This document shows, in pieces, positions 48,998 through 57,780 of a stretch of 64,000 nt of DNA. Positions within the stretch are counted from its first letter, which is position 1; the number at the start of each line of letters is the position of its first letter. The stretch covers positions 1 through 64,000 of the IMG/VR virus record IMGVR_UViG_3300021185_003122; one strand, written 5' to 3'. The notes below the pieces were generated by a model. It did not search any database. It was not told the origin of the DNA and saw nothing but the letters and a program-made list of their open reading frames with translations. This DNA is from a virus. A program made the position numbers and the translations under genes.

Positions 48998-49436
48998 AAT
49001 CTAGTTGCATTATTATACTATTGCCGTTATCTGTAATATAGGAACTATTTAGAATAAATCCTAATTTTTTATATAGAGAGTATGCAATTAAATTATGCTC
49101 CATAACCTCTAATTTAAATACTTTTATACCGTACTCTTCATTTAAGTACTTCATAAACTCTTCATAAGCAGGAACAGATAGTTTTTTACCTCTATAGTCT
49201 TTATGTATATCTAATCCTATATAACAAGAGTCCTCTGTCCAGTTAGAAGTTCTAAAATAACCTATCGGTTTATTTTCTAGTTGATATATAAAAAAGGGAT
49301 TGTTATTATTCTCAAACCATTTATAACTTTCCTGCAGAGTATATGTCTGAGGGTTATGTAACATTTGATGACATTCATTCCTTACTGTGTTGAAGAATGG
49401 AATATCTGTAACAGTTAACTTTCTTATATTATTCAC
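48981..49436 (-). CDS. GNAT N-acetyltransferase
   Basis: The 151-residue protein has the GNAT acetyl-CoA loop DYRGKKLSVPAYEE (R/Q-x-x-G-x-G/A type), then KVFKLEVMEHNLIAYSLYKK and GFILNS, typical of amino-sugar acetyltransferases. It probably acetylates the amino sugar made by the neighbouring enzymes. It overlaps both adjacent genes by 8-17 bases. Confidence 0.8.
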   Translation of the reverse strand: MNNIRKLTVTDIPFFNTVRNECHQMLHNPQTYTLQESYKWFENNNNPFFIYQLENKPIGYFRTSNWTEDSCYIGLDIHKDYRGKKLSVPAYEEFMKYLNEEYGIKVFKLEVMEHNLIAYSLYKKLGFILNSSYITDNGNSIIMQLDYELRK

Positions 49437-50244
49437 TTACCGCTCTACTACCAATTTCGTTCCAATCAGCTTCAGGTCTAACCTCTAAATTAGTCTTCCA
49501 TGCTGCTTTTAATACATGCATGTCTACATTTTGCTTATCTGCTAATGACATAAAAGCATTGATATCTTTTGGAAAACAAGCACCACCAAATCCCATCTTG
49601 CCGTCTGGTCCTGGTACTTGCATATGGCTATCGCCTACTCTACCATCTGCTGCAAACCCATGCATGGCCGTTCTCCAATCGATGCCCATAGTATCTGCTA
49701 ACCTCTTATACTCATTAAGCAGCGATACTTTCGTGGCAAAGAAACAGTTGTTCATGTACTTAATGAACTCTGCTGTGGTAGAATCTGTATGAATAAAATG
49801 TCTATTCATAAATCTACCCTCATATAATTTTTGTACTTTATCAGTTAATTCTTTATCACCACCAAATATAATTCTTGCCTGCATCATCATATCTAACTTA
49901 GCTATTCTCTCAGTAAGGAACTCAGGACTAAATACTATATTTAGTTCTGGATATTTCTCTTGTAGAGACGCTGTAGTACCTGGTAGTACCGTTGATTTAA
50001 TAATGTATATAGGGCCTTTCCTTGCATGTGTAAAGACTGAGTCTATATATTTTGTATCCTGTGTACCGTCCTTAAACATAGGAGTAGGCACTGCTACAAA
50101 TATAAAGTCTGCTGTATGTACTTCTTCTAAAGTGTTGAATGATCTCTTAGGATCTGTGTCGTAAATTAAAACTTTGTTTGATAAAGAGAATGCAAATGCT
50201 TGTGCTTCTCCAACAAAACCATTACCAATAATACCTACTTTCAT
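49429..50244 (-). CDS. Short UDP-glucose/GDP-mannose dehydrogenase-like enzyme
   Basis: The 271-residue protein has the NAD-binding start KVGIIGNGFVGEAQA, FVAVPTP, ESPEF-like FSPEFLTE, NNCFFATKVSLLNE and the catalytic Cys in GFGGACFPKD. Normal family members exceed 380 residues. This one stops right after the second domain, so the C-terminal UDP-binding domain is missing. It may still oxidise a nucleotide sugar, as similar short forms recur in marine phages. Confidence 0.8.
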   Translation of the reverse strand: MKVGIIGNGFVGEAQAFAFSLSNKVLIYDTDPKRSFNTLEEVHTADFIFVAVPTPMFKDGTQDTKYIDSVFTHARKGPIYIIKSTVLPGTTASLQEKYPELNIVFSPEFLTERIAKLDMMMQARIIFGGDKELTDKVQKLYEGRFMNRHFIHTDSTTAEFIKYMNNCFFATKVSLLNEYKRLADTMGIDWRTAMHGFAADGRVGDSHMQVPGPDGKMGFGGACFPKDINAFMSLADKQNVDMHVLKAAWKTNLEVRPEADWNEIGSRAVSE

Positions 50245-50771
50245 TAAAACATATCTGATTTAGTTCGTGTAACTTTCTTCTTTTCTACTTTAGTAAAGAA
50301 GGTTCTTCTTATAATATAAGAAATATTTTCTAATTTAAATACAGATGCATCAGTTTTAATTTGATTTATATACTGATCAATTGCATCGTTGTAATCTCTA
50401 ATTATAATAACTCCACCTTTAGACATTCTAGGTAATAATGTCTTTACACCTTCATAGTTATTATCTCCCAAATCTAACTGGGCTAATCCTATTGCTGGTA
50501 ATGATAGAGGAGAGCTTCCTAATCGGTGTTTGATATAATCTCCTTTCTTATCTAATCTATTTATAGACTCATTACATAAATCTTGAGCTTTCTGCCATAT
50601 ACCTTGATTGCCTCCTTCAAAAAGATCTACATAGATACTATCTCTTCTTTTAATTTCTTCAGATAACATTAGTTTGAATATCTCCCTAGCATCTCTACCA
50701 GTTCCAAATCCTAGGTCAACAAATATTCCATCAATGTTATCAGCCAGTTGGGCAATCTCTACTAGTTTCAT
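50244..50771 (-). CDS. SAM-dependent methyltransferase-like protein
   Basis: The 175-residue protein has a motif I FVDLGFGTGRDA (residues 17-28), a later GVIIIRDYND and a basic C-terminus (KKKVTRTKSD). The fold is like small class I methyltransferases acting on sugars. It starts 4 bases after a CTATTTAT element and overlaps the dehydrogenase gene by one base. The substrate is unknown. Confidence 0.6.
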   Translation of the reverse strand: MKLVEIAQLADNIDGIFVDLGFGTGRDAREIFKLMLSEEIKRRDSIYVDLFEGGNQGIWQKAQDLCNESINRLDKKGDYIKHRLGSSPLSLPAIGLAQLDLGDNNYEGVKTLLPRMSKGGVIIIRDYNDAIDQYINQIKTDASVFKLENISYIIRRTFFTKVEKKKVTRTKSDMF

Positions 50772-50775
50772 GTAT

Positions 50776-50783
50776 ATAAATAG
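50776..50783 (-). promoter_or_regulatory. CTATTTAT start element
   Basis: The octamer lies exactly 4 bases before the ATG at 50771. Confidence 0.5.
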
Positions 50784-51413
50784 TTACGTTAAAGTATCGT
50801 AATAAGCATTTTGTTTCTCCTGTTTATCTATTTCTTTTGGATGGTAAAGAGATAGTTCTTCTTTAGCAGGTAATGGTGCATAAGTCTTAAAGCCGTCTAA
50901 TACTTCATGGACTTTATTCTTCCATCTAATCTCTGGTTTGTTTTTCCAAATACGCCATTGATAGTCTGGATAGTTAACCCATCCTTTATCATCTACTTTC
51001 CAACCCCATTTAGTTATATGCTCTTCAGTTAAACCTTCTACTGTATTAACTCTAGGAATTAAATAAACATCATTGTCAGGATTAGATTCTAGTATTATAG
51101 GTAGAGCTGTAAGAAGAGATTTATGAGGAAATTCATCTGCATCTATTTGAAAGATATAATCACCATTGCAGTAATCAGTAAGCTGATTTTTCCAGTTAGC
51201 AAAATGACCATTGAAGTCTAAGCCTCTCCAAAACTGTATGTTTGGGTACTTATTTTGTTTCGTAAGCCAGGCAGCTATTTCTTCACTACCGTTTTTTTGA
51301 TCATACAAGATAACTATTTCATCCTGCTGTCTTTTGTTCTTTCTTAAAAGTTCAACAAGCTTCTGAATTTCTACGAATTCATTACATACTGTTATTGCAT
51401 AACTAATTACCAT
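50784..51413 (-). CDS. Family 2 glycosyltransferase, short
   Basis: The 209-residue protein has the GT2 start ISYAITVCNEFVEIQKLVEL, EIVILYDQ, and the metal site FQIDADEFPH (DxD). The later region RIWKNKPEIRWKNKVHEVLD is found in glycosyltransferases that modify lipopolysaccharide cores. It overlaps the downstream end of the preceding ORF by 11 bases. Confidence 0.75.
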   Translation of the reverse strand: MVISYAITVCNEFVEIQKLVELLRKNKRQQDEIVILYDQKNGSEEIAAWLTKQNKYPNIQFWRGLDFNGHFANWKNQLTDYCNGDYIFQIDADEFPHKSLLTALPIILESNPDNDVYLIPRVNTVEGLTEEHITKWGWKVDDKGWVNYPDYQWRIWKNKPEIRWKNKVHEVLDGFKTYAPLPAKEELSLYHPKEIDKQEKQNAYYDTLT

Positions 51414-51864
51414 AGAAATCTATAACCTCTAATGCATCCATAAAGTCTTTTGGAGCAAACTTCTTAGCTTGCTTAACATCCATTTTAAATGTTTGACCCT
51501 CTGGGAATTTACCTGATTTAATTTCTTCTTCAGTTAACGGAATAGCTTTAACTGCAGACCATTGCCAGTCTTTAGTAGATGTTCCATCAACAAACACCAT
51601 TCCTTTTTCTGGAAGAGTGATAGTAGCAGGAAACCATATTCTGCCTTCCTTATCTTTATGCATTAAGTCTTTATATAGTTCAGGAGATGTTTCTAATAAG
51701 TCTTGTACTGGTTTAGAACCTTCTGTCATAAGTGTAGAAGTTGTATAACCACTACCAAAACATAACCATGTTTTTATCTCTTGATTGTCTTGATTGAAGG
51801 TCTGTTCATAACAAGCATTGCTACCGAAAGGACCTTCTACTAATTGATCTTTTTCTAATTTCAT
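51403..51864 (-). CDS. Phage protein of unknown function in the sugar block
   Basis: The 153-residue protein (MKLEKDQLVEGPFGSNACYE) has a conserved-looking W-rich segment (GRIWFPATITLPEKGMVFVD, DWQWSAVKAIPL). It lies between glycosyltransferases and overlaps both neighbours by 4-11 bases. No family is recognised. Confidence 0.5.
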   Translation of the reverse strand: MKLEKDQLVEGPFGSNACYEQTFNQDNQEIKTWLCFGSGYTTSTLMTEGSKPVQDLLETSPELYKDLMHKDKEGRIWFPATITLPEKGMVFVDGTSTKDWQWSAVKAIPLTEEEIKSGKFPEGQTFKMDVKQAKKFAPKDFMDALEVIDFYGN

Positions 51865-53132
51865 ACCTTTGTAAGTTTAGGAAGTTCTAGTTCAGGCATT
51901 TTTAATTCTACCTTAACTGCAAATTCTGGTACGTACTTATCATTGTAACCTTTAAGTATCTCTACCATTTTTTCAAACGAAAAGTTTTTCTTATTTACGT
52001 TCTTTAATTGTTTAGCAGGTCTAACATAATCTTTATACTTCTTAAATACTTCTGTTAGTGCTTTACCAACTTGAGCATCGTCAGGAGTAAACCATTTAGA
52101 CTGTTCAAGTATCATATCTTTTACTGCTGCTGATTTATCTACATTAGTTAACGAACCTCCTATTAGTACTGCTTTGTCTTTATCTAAAAAGTCTACCTGA
52201 CCAGACCATGCTGATGCTATAATAGGTTTACCTGTTAAGCTAAACTCTAGTAACGGTCTACCAAATCCTTCTCCTTTTGTAAAGCTAATCATAGCTTTTA
52301 CTTTAGGATTATTGTATAACTGATTAATTTGTTCGTCAGTTAATTCTCCTGTTACTAGGTAGATGTTAGGTAACTTACCTTTAACTGTCTTTCTAATGCC
52401 ATCTATCTTATCTAGTATGCGTTCCTTATCTAATAAAGATGAACCTACCTGTTGTGTTTTAAGAATAAGTCCAGGAGCCTTTTGTTTGTTCTTAAACGTT
52501 TCTAGGAATGCCTTTATCATATAGCCTACATTCTTTCTATCCTGTCCCATATTACCTTGCATCCAGTGTCCAACAAATAGATAATTAAAGCTTTCTTCTA
52601 CTGATGATAAATCAAATGCAGTTGTAGATTCAGCAAAGTATTTAGTTAAATCTGCTCCTTCTAATAGTATTTCTATTGGCTTATCTAACGTTATAGTCTT
52701 TACTACCTTATCAGAGTTATTTTCTTTCATTTCATATCGTGTACCTTTAAACACATCTAATGAATGTTTAGAAGAGGTTAGAATAAGATCCATTCTATTA
52801 CAACCTTCCAACCAAGTCTGGTGTACTAATGTTGATTCCATTCCAGCTGTAACACCTATGTTATAATTACCAACGGCTTGGAATTCATTAGGTACAGTAA
52901 TCTGTATCCACAAATCAGGCTTCTTTGGTAGTTGAGGTATAATTGTGCTTGATAGTAAATCCTCTTTATGGTCAGCTAAATAACCAAATCTAGTATTACC
53001 CCATCTCTGTGATAAAGTCTTTACTTCGTATTTATCTAATGCTATGAGAGCTTTAACGAAATCTCTTGCTCTTGCTCCATAACCGGAATATGTATCTAAA
53101 GGGCAGCTTACAACTGCTAATGGTTTGTTCAT
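51861..53132 (-). CDS. GT4-like glycosyltransferase
   Basis: The 423-residue protein has the GT-B/GT4 layout: VVSCPLDTYSGYGARARDFV, then FVGHWMQGNMGQDRKNVGY, KAMISFTKGEGFGRPLLEFS and GKPIIASAWSGQVDFL, containing the E-x7-E-like nucleotide-sugar motif. It probably builds surface or virion glycans with its neighbour at 53134. It overlaps the next ORF by 4 bases. Confidence 0.8.
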   Translation of the reverse strand: MNKPLAVVSCPLDTYSGYGARARDFVKALIALDKYEVKTLSQRWGNTRFGYLADHKEDLLSSTIIPQLPKKPDLWIQITVPNEFQAVGNYNIGVTAGMESTLVHQTWLEGCNRMDLILTSSKHSLDVFKGTRYEMKENNSDKVVKTITLDKPIEILLEGADLTKYFAESTTAFDLSSVEESFNYLFVGHWMQGNMGQDRKNVGYMIKAFLETFKNKQKAPGLILKTQQVGSSLLDKERILDKIDGIRKTVKGKLPNIYLVTGELTDEQINQLYNNPKVKAMISFTKGEGFGRPLLEFSLTGKPIIASAWSGQVDFLDKDKAVLIGGSLTNVDKSAAVKDMILEQSKWFTPDDAQVGKALTEVFKKYKDYVRPAKQLKNVNKKNFSFEKMVEILKGYNDKYVPEFAVKVELKMPELELPKLTKV

Positions 53133-53133
53133 T

Positions 53134-54576
53134 TTAATAACCTATTAATTTATGTTTAACTCGTTTTGAAGGTCTAGGTCCTATCTTTTCTATTTCATAG
53201 ATTGGTCTTGGAACAAAGTTATCAAAACCTTTCTCAACAGACTCTATAATCCTTTTACACATGTAGGGTGAAGACATATTAGATTCGTCTGAAAGAACCC
53301 ATTCATGTCCTTTACTACCTCTTCTGTCTCTTTCTTCTGGACCTAAATCATATATAGTTTTTATAGCATCAGCTACATCTTCAGGTTTACATCTATCGTC
53401 AAATATGTATGGAGTTAATGGTGAACCCATCATTGACATATTAGATGGAAATACTGGTACTGCCCACTCACCATGCTCTTTATATGTACCCCTATGGTTA
53501 GATGGTATATCAGCTGAAGGTGTAAACCATTCGCCGTTATCATCTAAGAATTTAACCTGATCTTGCATACCTCCTGTTACGTTAGGTATAATCATAGTAC
53601 CAGTCATCATAGCTTCTGTTAGCGAAAGTCCCCATCCTTCATTAGACGACATAAGAACATTTACATCTGCTATGTTATATAGTAAGTTCATTTGCTCTGG
53701 TGAAAGCTTTTCAGTATTAAAGAATACATTTACATATTCAGGATCACAGAATGTATCTTTTATAGCTTTCAAATCAGTTCCGTGTTGAGATGATATCTCA
53801 GTTTTCATAACTAAAGCACACTTCTTTGCTTTTTCTTTACCTATCATCTCACAGAATTGAGTATAAGCTAATACAACGTCTCCAGGATGTTTACGTTGGA
53901 TGTTTCTTGAGTTAAAGAATACTACATACTCTATATCTCTTCCGTTAAACATACTCTTTTTAAACTCTTGAAGTTTCTCAAAGTGAGGGTTATCTTTTTT
54001 AATTGGAAAGAAGTACTTAGGGTTTATACCATGAGGAACATATTCTAATACTTTATTCTTTGCATCATCACCTAATACTAATTCATTAATTAGTTTAGTC
54101 TGTTTAGAGATAGCCATTAAAGTATCTACTGAGTTATAATAATGTTTGTTGTACATAGGAGCAGGAAACTCATCCCATATGTTTAACCACATGATTGGAA
54201 TTTTGCTTCTTATCTCTCTTTCTATATCAAATAACCAAATCCAATATCTAGGATCAGTAAAAATAAAAATAGCATCAGGTTTCTGCTGCTTTATCAACGT
54301 TCTAATAGCTGTAGCATCTCCATATCCATTGCTTGGCATGACCATAACACTAGCGTCTGGAGTACCAATAGTTTTATCTACATCAGCAGATATGTCAAAT
54401 ACTTTTCCTACTTCAGGATGCTTCAATGCTGCTCCTAAATTAAACCAATTGAACCTATGAGAGGTTCCTACAACTATTTCTCTAGCCATAGTTGCTACTC
54501 CGGAATGCATTCGTATATCATCACAGAGAAGTAATATTTTTTTCCTTTCTGCTTTTGGAATATAACCTTCTATCAT
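53134..54576 (-). CDS. GT4-like glycosyltransferase, large
   Basis: The 480-residue protein shows LLCDDIRMHSGVATMAREIV at the start, IWLFDIEREIRSKIPIMWLN, VFFNSRNIQRKHPGDVVLAY and NVLMSSNEGWGLSLTEAMMT, the acceptor and donor features of GT4 enzymes. I recognise this large form in many marine T4-like phages. It is 1 base from the next gene. Confidence 0.8.
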   Translation of the reverse strand: MIEGYIPKAERKKILLLCDDIRMHSGVATMAREIVVGTSHRFNWFNLGAALKHPEVGKVFDISADVDKTIGTPDASVMVMPSNGYGDATAIRTLIKQQKPDAIFIFTDPRYWIWLFDIEREIRSKIPIMWLNIWDEFPAPMYNKHYYNSVDTLMAISKQTKLINELVLGDDAKNKVLEYVPHGINPKYFFPIKKDNPHFEKLQEFKKSMFNGRDIEYVVFFNSRNIQRKHPGDVVLAYTQFCEMIGKEKAKKCALVMKTEISSQHGTDLKAIKDTFCDPEYVNVFFNTEKLSPEQMNLLYNIADVNVLMSSNEGWGLSLTEAMMTGTMIIPNVTGGMQDQVKFLDDNGEWFTPSADIPSNHRGTYKEHGEWAVPVFPSNMSMMGSPLTPYIFDDRCKPEDVADAIKTIYDLGPEERDRRGSKGHEWVLSDESNMSSPYMCKRIIESVEKGFDNFVPRPIYEIEKIGPRPSKRVKHKLIGY

Positions 54577-54761
54577 TATTTTAATTTAACGTTGTTAATT
54601 TTGTGTACTAATTCTTTAAAGTCCTTATCAGTAAGATACAAATAAATTGCACGATCTGCAAGCTTTTTAAAAGAAAAATTATCTTCCAAGCAGGCCATTT
54701 TAAATTTGTCGAAAAGGGGTTGTGTAATTTTTACCGAGGTTAGTTTCTCTTCTTTTGTCAT
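54576..54761 (-). CDS. Small ribbon-helix-helix-like protein
   Basis: The 61-residue basic protein reads LTSVKITQPLFDKFKMACLE, DNFSFKKLADRAIYLYL. The strand VKIT plus two helices fit a ribbon-helix-helix DNA-binding fold, like small phage repressors. It may control the sugar operon, of which it is the first gene. A possible promoter lies at 54787-54819. Confidence 0.55.
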   Translation of the reverse strand: MTKEEKLTSVKITQPLFDKFKMACLEDNFSFKKLADRAIYLYLTDKDFKELVHKINNVKLK

Positions 54762-54786
54762 AACTTATAATTAATATATCTATATA

Positions 54787-54819
54787 TAAATATATATGTT
54801 TTACAAAAACGGCTGACAA
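54787..54819 (-). promoter_or_regulatory. Weak promoter, TTG-N22-TATATTTA
   Basis: TATATTTA is at 54787-54794 and TTG at 54817-54819, about 2 bases further apart than elsewhere. It is upstream of the sugar block. Confidence 0.4.
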
Positions 54820-55712
54820 TGTTCACATTTTCCGAAAGGGTTAGTACATTTATAGTCTTTATCAATGTATGCACCATTCTCATCTAAAACCTCTGATATC
54901 ATTTTATTCATCGAATCAATAACCTGTTTAGTCTTTCTAGGTCCTGATGATGGACTAAACTGTTGAACTCTTTTCTGCATAGAGGCAAACTCAGCATCCT
55001 TAGGTACTCTTCTCTTTACTATAAAGAACTCTACATCTATCTTATCTTTATCTATATCAAATTGCTTTGCAAAGAACTCTCTATATAGTATAACCTGAGC
55101 AGTTAAGTTAGGATTTTTCTTCTGGTTATCTCTCCATCCTGAAGTAGAAGTTTTAATATCCATCACAGTCCATCTATCACTATTAGGATGGTAGAATACT
55201 AAATCAACTAGTCCTTTAAACATAACGCCAGGTCGTAACTCTTGGTATAAGAGCGTCTCTATACCTGCCAATTGCATGGTCTTAGTACTAAAGTACCCTC
55301 CTCTTTTCTTAGTTAAAAAGTCTAAAATGTGTTTACCATCTAACCAAAATTGAGTTAGCTCTTCTTGAGTAGAAAAATGTTCATAGTTCATTTGAGCCTT
55401 TCCTTGCTTATAAGCTTTCACCATATTATCATAGAGTAGTTGATGTAGGTTCATTTCATTAGCAGCTTTTACCTTATCATGATACATAACCTCAAGCCAT
55501 GATTGCATAGTCTCGTGCATAGCAGTACCAAAGCAAGTATAGATATTCTGAGTAAAAGGTACAGCGTTACGCATATACTGGAGTTCCCATAGCTTAGGAC
55601 ATTTATTATATGTACTTATTGAACTATACGATATGTGTTTATTTTTAGAAGGTGATTGTTTAATTTTAGACTCCCATACCTTCTTAACTATGCCTTTTAG
55701 CTTCTTCGCCAT
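54801..55712 (-). CDS. Cas4/RecB-like PD-(D/E)xK nuclease
   Basis: The 303-residue protein has the RecB-nuclease signatures SISTYNKCPKLWELQY near residue 32, the catalytic VMDIKTST near 188 and QVILYREFF. One Cys near residue 38 and three C-terminal Cys (289, 296, 299 in CTNPFGKCEHC) fit the 4Fe-4S arrangement of Cas4 and AddB proteins. It probably processes DNA ends in recombination or replication. A C2H2 mini-protein overlaps its start. Confidence 0.8.
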   Translation of the reverse strand: MAKKLKGIVKKVWESKIKQSPSKNKHISYSSISTYNKCPKLWELQYMRNAVPFTQNIYTCFGTAMHETMQSWLEVMYHDKVKAANEMNLHQLLYDNMVKAYKQGKAQMNYEHFSTQEELTQFWLDGKHILDFLTKKRGGYFSTKTMQLAGIETLLYQELRPGVMFKGLVDLVFYHPNSDRWTVMDIKTSTSGWRDNQKKNPNLTAQVILYREFFAKQFDIDKDKIDVEFFIVKRRVPKDAEFASMQKRVQQFSPSSGPRKTKQVIDSMNKMISEVLDENGAYIDKDYKCTNPFGKCEHCQPFL

Positions 55713-55845
55713 AATTTCTTTTTAAATCTTTTTTTGCTCTTTCATAATCGAAAGTTTTACCTAAGTAAGGATAAAAGTGTTTTTCTTCCCAGTGCATTCG
55801 ATAATCATAACCGTTTTCAAACTCCTCACTGCATTGACTGCACAT
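55684..55845 (-). CDS. 53-residue C2H2 zinc-finger-like protein
   Basis: The ORF encodes MCSQCSEEFENGYDYRMHWE with a C-x2-C...H-x4-H pattern (C2, C5, H18, H23), a classical zinc-finger spacing, followed by a basic tail. It overlaps the nuclease start by 29 bases. The upstream ATG (55845) is the most likely start, because an earlier one in another frame meets a stop. It may be a DNA- or protein-binding partner of the nuclease. Confidence 0.55.
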   Translation of the reverse strand: MCSQCSEEFENGYDYRMHWEEKHFYPYLGKTFDYERAKKDLKRNYGEEAKRHS

Positions 55846-55864
55846 GATGATTTTCTTCCCCACA

Positions 55865-56236
55865 TTACTTATCTTTCCACTTACCTTTAAATACTATTTG
55901 ACTGATAATACCATAATTGGTAATGTCTTGAAAAGTATCTATAAGAGTTTCGTTTTGAGCCTTACGACCAGTTAGTATCATATTCTTCCATCTATTGATC
56001 TTATCTGATAGTCTATACCATAAGCCGGTCATAGCAAAATCAGTCTCTTCTTGATTGACTAACTGCGTACCAGCTGATACATTGCCCATACCGTAATCGA
56101 GATGCTTTTTAGCAAACAGTTCAAACTGTTCGTCTGCTATCTCTTTGTAAGCGTTGTAAATTGTTGGATATTCTCTCTCTAGAATTTCTCTTGCCGAAGG
56201 AGGATTCTTGGCATTCATGATTTCTCTATCGCTCAT
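55865..56236 (-). CDS. Nmad1-like nucleotide-modification associated protein
   Basis: The 123-residue protein matches the pattern of Nmad1 (nucleotide modification associated domain 1): ELFAKKHLDYGMGNVSAGTQ, LWYRLSDKINRWKNMIL, then ETLIDTFQDITNYGIISQIV. Family members occur beside enzymes that make modified nucleotides in phages. It is the only direct hint here of modified phage DNA. The role is unproven. Confidence 0.65.
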   Translation of the reverse strand: MSDREIMNAKNPPSAREILEREYPTIYNAYKEIADEQFELFAKKHLDYGMGNVSAGTQLVNQEETDFAMTGLWYRLSDKINRWKNMILTGRKAQNETLIDTFQDITNYGIISQIVFKGKWKDK

Positions 56237-56281
56237 AGCATAACTTATTTATATAAAGATACGAAAAATATTCTAAATAAC

Positions 56282-57355
56282 CTAGAGATAAGTTATTTTA
56301 TTTTCGTCTTCTTTATCTATCCACCCTTCAGAACCATCTTCAAATTCTACTCTTCTTCTTGAAGGAGTTTTTTGTAGTATTCTTTTTACTTTTTTTTCTT
56401 CTTCTTCATCAACTACCTTCCAATCTTCTGGAGCTTCTACTATACTATAGTCAACGTCCATATCTCTTACGTCAGTTTCTTCTTCATCAATATCGTCCCA
56501 CAAGTCCTCTGGTACTTCATCTTCATATTCATTATAAAGATTCTTTCTATTAGCTTGATCAAATGCAAAGTTAGCTGCTACTACTAATGATATTGCAAGA
56601 GGATCAAATACAAATATGATTACTAATAAAAGAATATTAATAATCTTATCCATAGGAGTGCCTGTTAGACCAGAAAGATACTCTAATGGACCTAACTCAC
56701 CTGCTACGTCTGTATTGTTTTCTAAATCTAATATAGCTAGTTGATATTTCTGTAAGCTATCTGCTACTTGTTCTCTTTTCGCTTGTATAGCCGCTCTATT
56801 TTCTTCTTCAACATTAATACGACTTTGGGATAATCTAAGTTCGGCAGTACTAACTGTTGATCGAAAGCCTGTAGATGATGTCGTGTCTCGTACTTGAATC
56901 GAGGTCGCTTTCGCATTAGATAAAGTAGAAATGTTATTAGAGATTCTTTCGAGTTCCTCATCATACCTTGCCACATCCTTTCCATAAAAATCTGTCTTTT
57001 GTTCTAGAAATGCTACTTGATTATTCTTAACTGTTAACTGTCTGTAAGTATCTTGATATGCTGCACTTAAAAAGCCGTATATACCCATACTAGTAATCAA
57101 TACCAATACTACCGCAGCAATAGAGAGATACGTTCTAAGAAGCTTATTGATAGTGTCCCAATACTGATATAAGAGAGAAGCTATGACAAGTTTAGCTACT
57201 TCTAATGAACCAGCCATTATAATAACTTCAAATGTAGCTCCAGCAAATAGTTTAGATAATCCACTAACAGAATAGAAAGCAGCAGATGCACTAACAGATA
57301 ATGCTGAGAGTGCTATAATAGAAGGGAATATGTTTCTTTTTATTCTATTGATCAT
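56282..57355 (-). CDS. Multi-pass membrane protein with coiled-coil domain
   Basis: The 357-residue protein has three transmembrane helices near residues 10-32, 38-62 and 74-95, a coiled-coil/periplasmic segment (105-215), then a fourth helix (235-262, IINILLLVIIFVFDPLAISL) and a charged cytoplasmic tail rich in Asp and Glu. I recall similar proteins in marine T4-like phages but no function. It may reshape the inner membrane. The next gene downstream overlaps by 4 bases. Confidence 0.6.
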   Translation of the reverse strand: MINRIKRNIFPSIIALSALSVSASAAFYSVSGLSKLFAGATFEVIIMAGSLEVAKLVIASLLYQYWDTINKLLRTYLSIAAVVLVLITSMGIYGFLSAAYQDTYRQLTVKNNQVAFLEQKTDFYGKDVARYDEELERISNNISTLSNAKATSIQVRDTTSSTGFRSTVSTAELRLSQSRINVEEENRAAIQAKREQVADSLQKYQLAILDLENNTDVAGELGPLEYLSGLTGTPMDKIINILLLVIIFVFDPLAISLVVAANFAFDQANRKNLYNEYEDEVPEDLWDDIDEEETDVRDMDVDYSIVEAPEDWKVVDEEEEKKVKRILQKTPSRRRVEFEDGSEGWIDKEDENKITYL

Positions 57356-57780
57356 TGTACTAACAGTAGTAAGACTGCTGCAGCACCAACTGTAGTTCCT
57401 ATTTTATAGAGTTTTTTGGCACGAGCTTCCTTTTTTAATTGTATTTGTAATTGTTCAGATAACTCAGAACTAGTACCCAGCTGTAGATCTTTTTGATCAA
57501 TAATACTCTGGTAATTTAAGACTTGACTTTCAAGATTAGTAACTAATTGAGACTGTGTTTCAAGTTTATTGTTAGTTTCTACTAACAATTCATTTAATGT
57601 TTTAACCTCTAATTTTAAACCGTCACCTGTAATAAGATCTTTTACTACTAACTTAGCTATAGGTTTAGTTAATTGTATCGTTGTACTGTCCGTAACGTTT
57701 TGTGAAGTAGCGTTCCAGCTCATCATCAGTAAGGTCATTAACAGCATCAAGTTTCTTATTTGTTTCTTTTTTGATAACAT
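57352..57780 (-). CDS. Spanin-like protein (signal peptide, coiled coil, C-terminal helix)
   Basis: The 142-residue protein begins with a signal-like hydrophobic segment (LMLLMTLLMMSWNATSQN) without a lipobox Cys, then a coiled coil (VETNNKLETQSQLVTNLESQ) and a C-terminal transmembrane helix (GTTVGAAAVLLLLVQ). It starts inside the gene for the N-anchored coiled-coil protein 57665-58012 (116-base overlap). Overlapping pairs of this kind are typical of Rz/Rz1-like spanins that fuse the membranes at lysis. Confidence 0.55.
   Translation of the reverse strand: MLSKKKQIRNLMLLMTLLMMSWNATSQNVTDSTTIQLTKPIAKLVVKDLITGDGLKLEVKTLNELLVETNNKLETQSQLVTNLESQVLNYQSIIDQKDLQLGTSSELSEQLQIQLKKEARAKKLYKIGTTVGAAAVLLLLVQ

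Noticed and set aside
56254-56285. Promoter before the Nmad1-like gene
   Set aside because: A TATCTTTA box is present at 56254-56261, but no GTTG or TTTG lies at the standard distance.
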